Assembly: GCA_964540605.1 (NCBI GenBank)
Contig: CAZINM010000049.1
Coordinates: forward strand, 1-7,448
Length of the DNA stretch: 7,448 bases
Direction of reading: 5' to 3'
Source: CAZINM01 sp964540605
GTDB taxonomy: Bacteria > Patescibacteriota > Dojkabacteria > SC72 > JAHDCA01
Below the pieces are notes generated by a model. It searched no databases and was not told the origin of the DNA. It saw only the letters and a program-made list of their open reading frames with translations. Position 1 is the stretch's first letter. Every line of letters starts with the position of its first letter. Below are positions 5,099 through 7,448 of this stretch, one piece after another. The position numbers were made by a program, and so were the translations under genes.

Positions 5099-6781
5099 TT
5101 AATAATATGTTACCAAATAAATTGATTCTATGTTGAACATGGCCTTTACTCTATTAATGTCAAAAGTAGTTGGGTCTTCTACATTTATAATGATTTGTAA
5201 AGGTTCCCATTTCTCGTGATTTGCTTTTTGCTGGACTTCTTCTATCGATACTTTTTTTGCATTAATAAATAAGACTCCGTTTTTTAGCCCCATAAGATCA
5301 CCTTCTGAGGTGAAACCTCCCTCATAAACAACCTGATCTTTCTCAACGAAAATGTTTCCACCTGCTACAAATATCGAGTCGTACTTATATAAGAAATATA
5401 ATGCTAGAAAATGCAAACGATTGTAGCTTATAAAGCTATCACATGTAAGTATATAATCATTTTGACTTTGAGTAATTGAATCGGTCGAACCATAATAATA
5501 TTTAAGATTAAGATCCTTAAGAATTGATTTACAATTGATTGCTTTATGCCTTTTTTTACATGGCTCTAACGTAGTAAATATTTCTAAGGCTTTTACATCG
5601 ATACCAATAAGTTCTAAGCACTCACTCAGGATCTCAGATACCGATTGTTTTAGAGTATGATCTTCTTCAAAATATTTTTTAACAGATGCTATTTTTTCTT
5701 GAATAAGAGCTTTATTGTCTGTTAGGGCTGATCTATCTTCAATGAACTTGAGTAAACACCCGATTTCTGAATGAATTTTTTCTCCTCCCATATTGTGATA
5801 CCATGCCTCTGGTTGCGTGTGATAGCTGAGTATTGAAAATACGCTTGGATGGACTAAATCTGGTTTTTGTTTGTTCAAATATGCTTCTATCATTTGTATG
5901 GTCGTTTTATTACACTCTTTTTTTGTTTCAATAACTTTCTTCAATACAAATAGGGAGTTTGGGTAAGTGTTATCATTATAATTTCTAATCTTATTGCTAC
6001 TTGTATATTCAAAACCGGCTTCGAGTAACTCATAAACAAACAAATTCTTTGCATATTCGGAAACAATAATTTTTTCGCTCATTCCACCTTTTACTGCAAA
6101 TGTATCTGGGTGATTTAATCCCACAAAATATCCCCCAACATTGATCATATTACTAATATCTTTTGCTAAATTTTTTATATGTATAAGATATTTGTCAATA
6201 CTACTTATTGCTATATCCCAATGTTCTTTACATTTTTTTACACTCGAGAAATATTCATAGGAACTGATTCCATTTTCGGCCGCGTATAGTCCAATAATTA
6301 GATCGTCAAATGGGTGCTTAGCAAGAATTGCATCGTATTTTGTATTCTTGAAATGCTTTGCCCAAAGAAAAATATCAGCACTCATGATTTGGCCCTCTTT
6401 TGAGAAATTCAGCTTTGAGTATCTATCGCGTATATTTAGAAATTCCTTTTCTCCAAGAAAATGGAATAGGTCAATTTTATCGTATTTATTTTTGTAGCCT
6501 GAGAGTGAAAAAGCTAAAGCAAATTCTTCACCAGCTCCTGGTAGTAATTCAACAATATTAGATATTTCATTCGTTTCTAGAAATTCATCAGTAAATTCTT
6601 TAAGCAAGGTTAAAATGTAAGCATCTCTTCCTTGTACATAAATTCCATTGTGCTCAATTTCATACTTTTTATAAGTTGGAGAAACTAAAAATTGTAATCT
6701 TTTATGTAAATGATCTTTATTAGGTATAACCAATGAGGTATCGGCTTTAAGAATTTGTTTTATCTTGCTTGATATTGCCAT
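5099..6781 (-). CDS. 560-residue protein: methyltransferase-like N-terminus, RibD/deaminase-like C-terminus
   Basis: No known orthologue is recognised. Residues 70-235 resemble a Rossmann methyltransferase: strand and glycine loop NIVELLPGAGEEFALAF (75-91), an acidic second strand KIDLFHF (102-108), YDAILAKHPFDDL (149-161) in the place of motif IV, and a late strand VGGYFVGLNHPDTFAV (215-230). The middle (about 235-375) is unassigned. Around 381-435 is a segment like the zinc-dependent cytidine/RibD deaminase fold: EIFTTLEPCKKRHKAINC (400-417) has the TLEPC sequence and the Cys-x8-Cys spacing of RibD, followed by a strand LKYYYGSTD. The matching upstream His-Ala-Glu is not present; VSE (381-383) stands at about the right distance, so the His ligand seems lost. 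The C-terminal 120 residues, including FVAGGNIFVE (471-480), are unassigned. Both domain calls are inference. It is the first gene of an operon with the sulfotransferase-like gene. ATG 6781 has TATATT 9 bases upstream. Confidence 0.82.
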   Translation of the reverse strand: MAISSKIKQILKADTSLVIPNKDHLHKRLQFLVSPTYKKYEIEHNGIYVQGRDAYILTLLKEFTDEFLETNEISNIVELLPGAGEEFALAFSLSGYKNKYDKIDLFHFLGEKEFLNIRDRYSKLNFSKEGQIMSADIFLWAKHFKNTKYDAILAKHPFDDLIIGLYAAENGISSYEYFSSVKKCKEHWDIAISSIDKYLIHIKNLAKDISNMINVGGYFVGLNHPDTFAVKGGMSEKIIVSEYAKNLFVYELLEAGFEYTSSNKIRNYNDNTYPNSLFVLKKVIETKKECNKTTIQMIEAYLNKQKPDLVHPSVFSILSYHTQPEAWYHNMGGEKIHSEIGCLLKFIEDRSALTDNKALIQEKIASVKKYFEEDHTLKQSVSEILSECLELIGIDVKALEIFTTLEPCKKRHKAINCKSILKDLNLKYYYGSTDSITQSQNDYILTCDSFISYNRLHFLALYFLYKYDSIFVAGGNIFVEKDQVVYEGGFTSEGDLMGLKNGVLFINAKKVSIEEVQQKANHEKWEPLQIIINVEDPTTFDINRVKAMFNIESIYLVTYY

Positions 6782-6790
6782 GCGAAATGA

Positions 6791-6796
6791 AATATA
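6791..6796 (-). promoter_or_regulatory. -10 box of the accessory operon
   Basis: On the minus strand TATATT (5 of 6 to consensus) ends exactly 9 bases before the ATG at 6781, the same spacing as at 634 and 2233. It implies an mRNA with almost no 5' untranslated region. No clear -35 or Shine-Dalgarno sequence is seen. Confidence 0.55.
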
Positions 6797-6911
6797 AATA
6801 AAATTGCATCATACTATATCTATATTGATTATTTAACAAGGCTATTAAGAAGAATTTAATGTATCTAAACTAAAAATGTTAAAAATTCTTTTTGATATGG
6901 TAAATCTTATT

Positions 6912-6934
6912 TATCTCAATGTAAGTTTGAGATA
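6912..6934. repeat. Perfect 8-base inverted repeat
   Basis: TATCTCAA (6912-6919) and TTGAGATA (6927-6934) around a 7-base centre, about 120 bases upstream of the accessory operon start. Could be an operator or an RNA hairpin; there is no T-run for a terminator. Confidence 0.5.
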
Positions 6935-6941
6935 CTTGAAT

Positions 6942-6968
6942 TTAGTTACGACTTAATGAGGTAACTAA
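6942..6968. repeat. Second perfect 8-base inverted repeat
   Basis: TTAGTTAC (6942-6949) and GTAACTAA (6961-6968) around an 11-base centre, only 7 bases after the previous inverted repeat. The arms differ in sequence from those of the first, so these are not two copies of one operator. Confidence 0.5.
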
Positions 6969-7124
6969 GGGAATGCTACAGATAAAAGTCAGGTTTTTCG
7001 TAAATTTAAAAAGTGGTTGGGTGGAGAAGAGTGTTGCTTACTTAGCTTTGCTAATTTGCTATCTAGTCAAATATATATCGTATTGATTTATGCACACCAT
7101 CATTTCATTCAGTGCTCAATTCAA

Positions 7125-7181
7125 TGTACACTGCCATGAAAAGCCACAAAAGATTGTGGATTGTTCATAGCATAATGTACA
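7125..7181. repeat. Extended imperfect palindrome / long hairpin
   Basis: Nested matching arms form a 57-base hairpin. TGTACA (7125-7130) pairs with TGTACA (7176-7181), TGC (7132-7134) with GCA (7170-7172), ATGAA (7136-7140) with TTCAT (7164-7168), and CCACAA (7144-7149) with TTGTGG (7154-7159) around an AAGA tetraloop. That is 20 pairs with small internal loops. It lies upstream of the msrB promoter, so it is not in the predicted msrB mRNA. It could be a structured RNA, a REP-like element or a protein-binding site. Confidence 0.6.
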
Positions 7182-7187
7182 CATTAG

Positions 7188-7225
7188 AAACCCTAAATTT
7201 AATAAAAAATAATCTAATTTGGTTT
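7188..7225. repeat. Inverted repeat next to the long hairpin
   Basis: AAACC (7188-7192) and AAATT (7195-7199) pair in order with GGTTT (7221-7225) and AATTT (7216-7220): ten pairs with a 2-base bulge and a 16-base loop. It is followed by a few T's on the plus strand (TTTATATT), which resembles a poor terminator for a transcript covering 7125-7181. Confidence 0.35.
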
Positions 7226-7292
7226 TATATTCTAAATAAAAATTTCGTTTATTCTTGTATATTTTAGAAACTTCCAATGCAAATCTTAATGT

Positions 7293-7298
7293 TATAAT
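7293..7298 (+). promoter_or_regulatory. Extended -10 box of msrB
   Basis: TATAAT preceded by TGT (a TGnTATAAT extended -10) ends 5 bases before the ATG at 7304, so transcription would start at or next to the ATG. No recognisable -35, which an extended -10 can do without. Confidence 0.72.
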
Positions 7299-7303
7299 TA
7301 AAT

Positions 7304-7448
7304 ATGAAACTAAATGAACTAACTCCAGAAGAAAAATACATAATCATCAATAAAAGGACAGAGATCCCTTTTACAGGAGAATATGACGAATTTTATAAAG
7401 ATGGAGTTTATGTTTGTAAACAGTGTGATAATCCATTATATGATTCTA
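7304..7448 (+). CDS. msrB: Peptide-methionine (R)-S-oxide reductase, N-terminal part
   Basis: The first 48 residues of MsrB, which reduces methionine-R-sulfoxide in oxidised proteins; the rest lies beyond the window. The start follows the family closely: ELTPEEKYIIINKRTE (5-20), then PFTGEYDEFYKDGVYVCKQC (22-41) and NPLYDS. Cys38 and Cys41 are the first CxxC pair that holds the structural zinc in most MsrB proteins; the second pair and the catalytic Cys (or Sec) are outside the window. The absence of an N-terminal extension shows no signal peptide and no MsrA fusion upstream, so it is a cytoplasmic stand-alone enzyme unless fused at its C-terminus. ATG 7304 is supported by the extended -10 box five bases upstream. 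It is divergent from the accessory operon. Confidence 0.94.
   Translation, partial: MKLNELTPEEKYIIINKRTEIPFTGEYDEFYKDGVYVCKQCDNPLYDS

Larger units (their letters stand above)
6797..7292. other. Long intergenic region between divergent promoters
   Basis: About 500 bases separate the promoters of the accessory operon (-) and msrB (+), far more than elsewhere in the window. No convincing protein gene or tRNA is seen. It contains four inverted repeats (6912-6934, 6942-6968, 7125-7181, 7188-7225), listed separately, which suggests regulatory sites or an unrecognised RNA gene. The longest frame noticed on the plus strand (6973-7086, 37 codons) has no clear support. Confidence 0.5.

Noticed and set aside
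6973..7086. 37-codon frame with a hydrophobic end in the long gap
   Set aside because: It has AAGGG just before the ATG but no -10 box at the usual 5- or 9-base spacing and no recognised family; likely chance.
1..7448. CRISPR arrays, tRNA or rRNA genes, insertion sequences, altered genetic code
   Set aside because: No spaced direct repeats, no T-arm or cloverleaf pattern, no transposase, and genes end in both TAA and TGA without in-frame TGA.

Overview
The window is an AT-rich, gene-dense bacterial stretch. It holds conserved single genes (DEAD-box helicase, YdcF-like protein, threonyl-tRNA synthetase, MsrB), a broken phosphoribosyltransferase gene and a two-gene accessory operon. TAA and TGA both end genes and no in-frame TGA occurs inside the long frames, so the standard code fits. 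Several features suggest a small-genome, early-branching bacterium such as a member of the Patescibacteria/CPR: almost no Shine-Dalgarno sites, -10 boxes sitting right against start codons, and an archaeal-type ThrRS of minimal length. That placement is inference; nothing in the window fixes the taxon.

Layout. 1-425 (-) is the N-terminal part of a DEAD-box RNA helicase, divergent from a DUF218/YdcF-like gene at 634-1305 (+). 1399-2085 (-) is a purine-type phosphoribosyltransferase cut by one in-frame TAA. 2218-3715 (+) is the threonyl-tRNA synthetase transcription unit. 3988-6781 (-) is a two-gene operon: a 560-residue protein combining a methyltransferase-like and a deaminase-like part, followed 10 bases later by a sulfotransferase-fold protein. 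After a 522-base gap with several inverted repeats, 7304-7448 (+) is the start of msrB, running off the window.

The most notable system lies in front of the threonyl-tRNA synthetase gene. A -10 box at 2218-2223 is followed 9 bases later by a 20-codon reading frame (2233-2295). That frame contains Ser-Thr-Thr-Pro-Thr-Thr-Arg-Val and uses each of the four Thr codons once. The RNA after it can form three competing helices: 1:2 (2277-2284 with 2296-2303), 2:3 (2295-2304 with 2333-2342, ten pairs) and 3:4, a terminator with eight T's (2331-2356). This is the full logic of ribosome-mediated transcription attenuation, here predicted to sense charged tRNA-Thr and control its own synthetase, with a leader peptide read from an essentially leaderless transcript.

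A second theme is genome style. Five transcription units have TATAAT or TATATT exactly 5 or 9 bases before ATG, implying leaderless or near-leaderless mRNAs. GATC is about 2.5 times denser in the conserved genes than in the accessory operon and phosphoribosyltransferase, which suggests different histories for the two groups.
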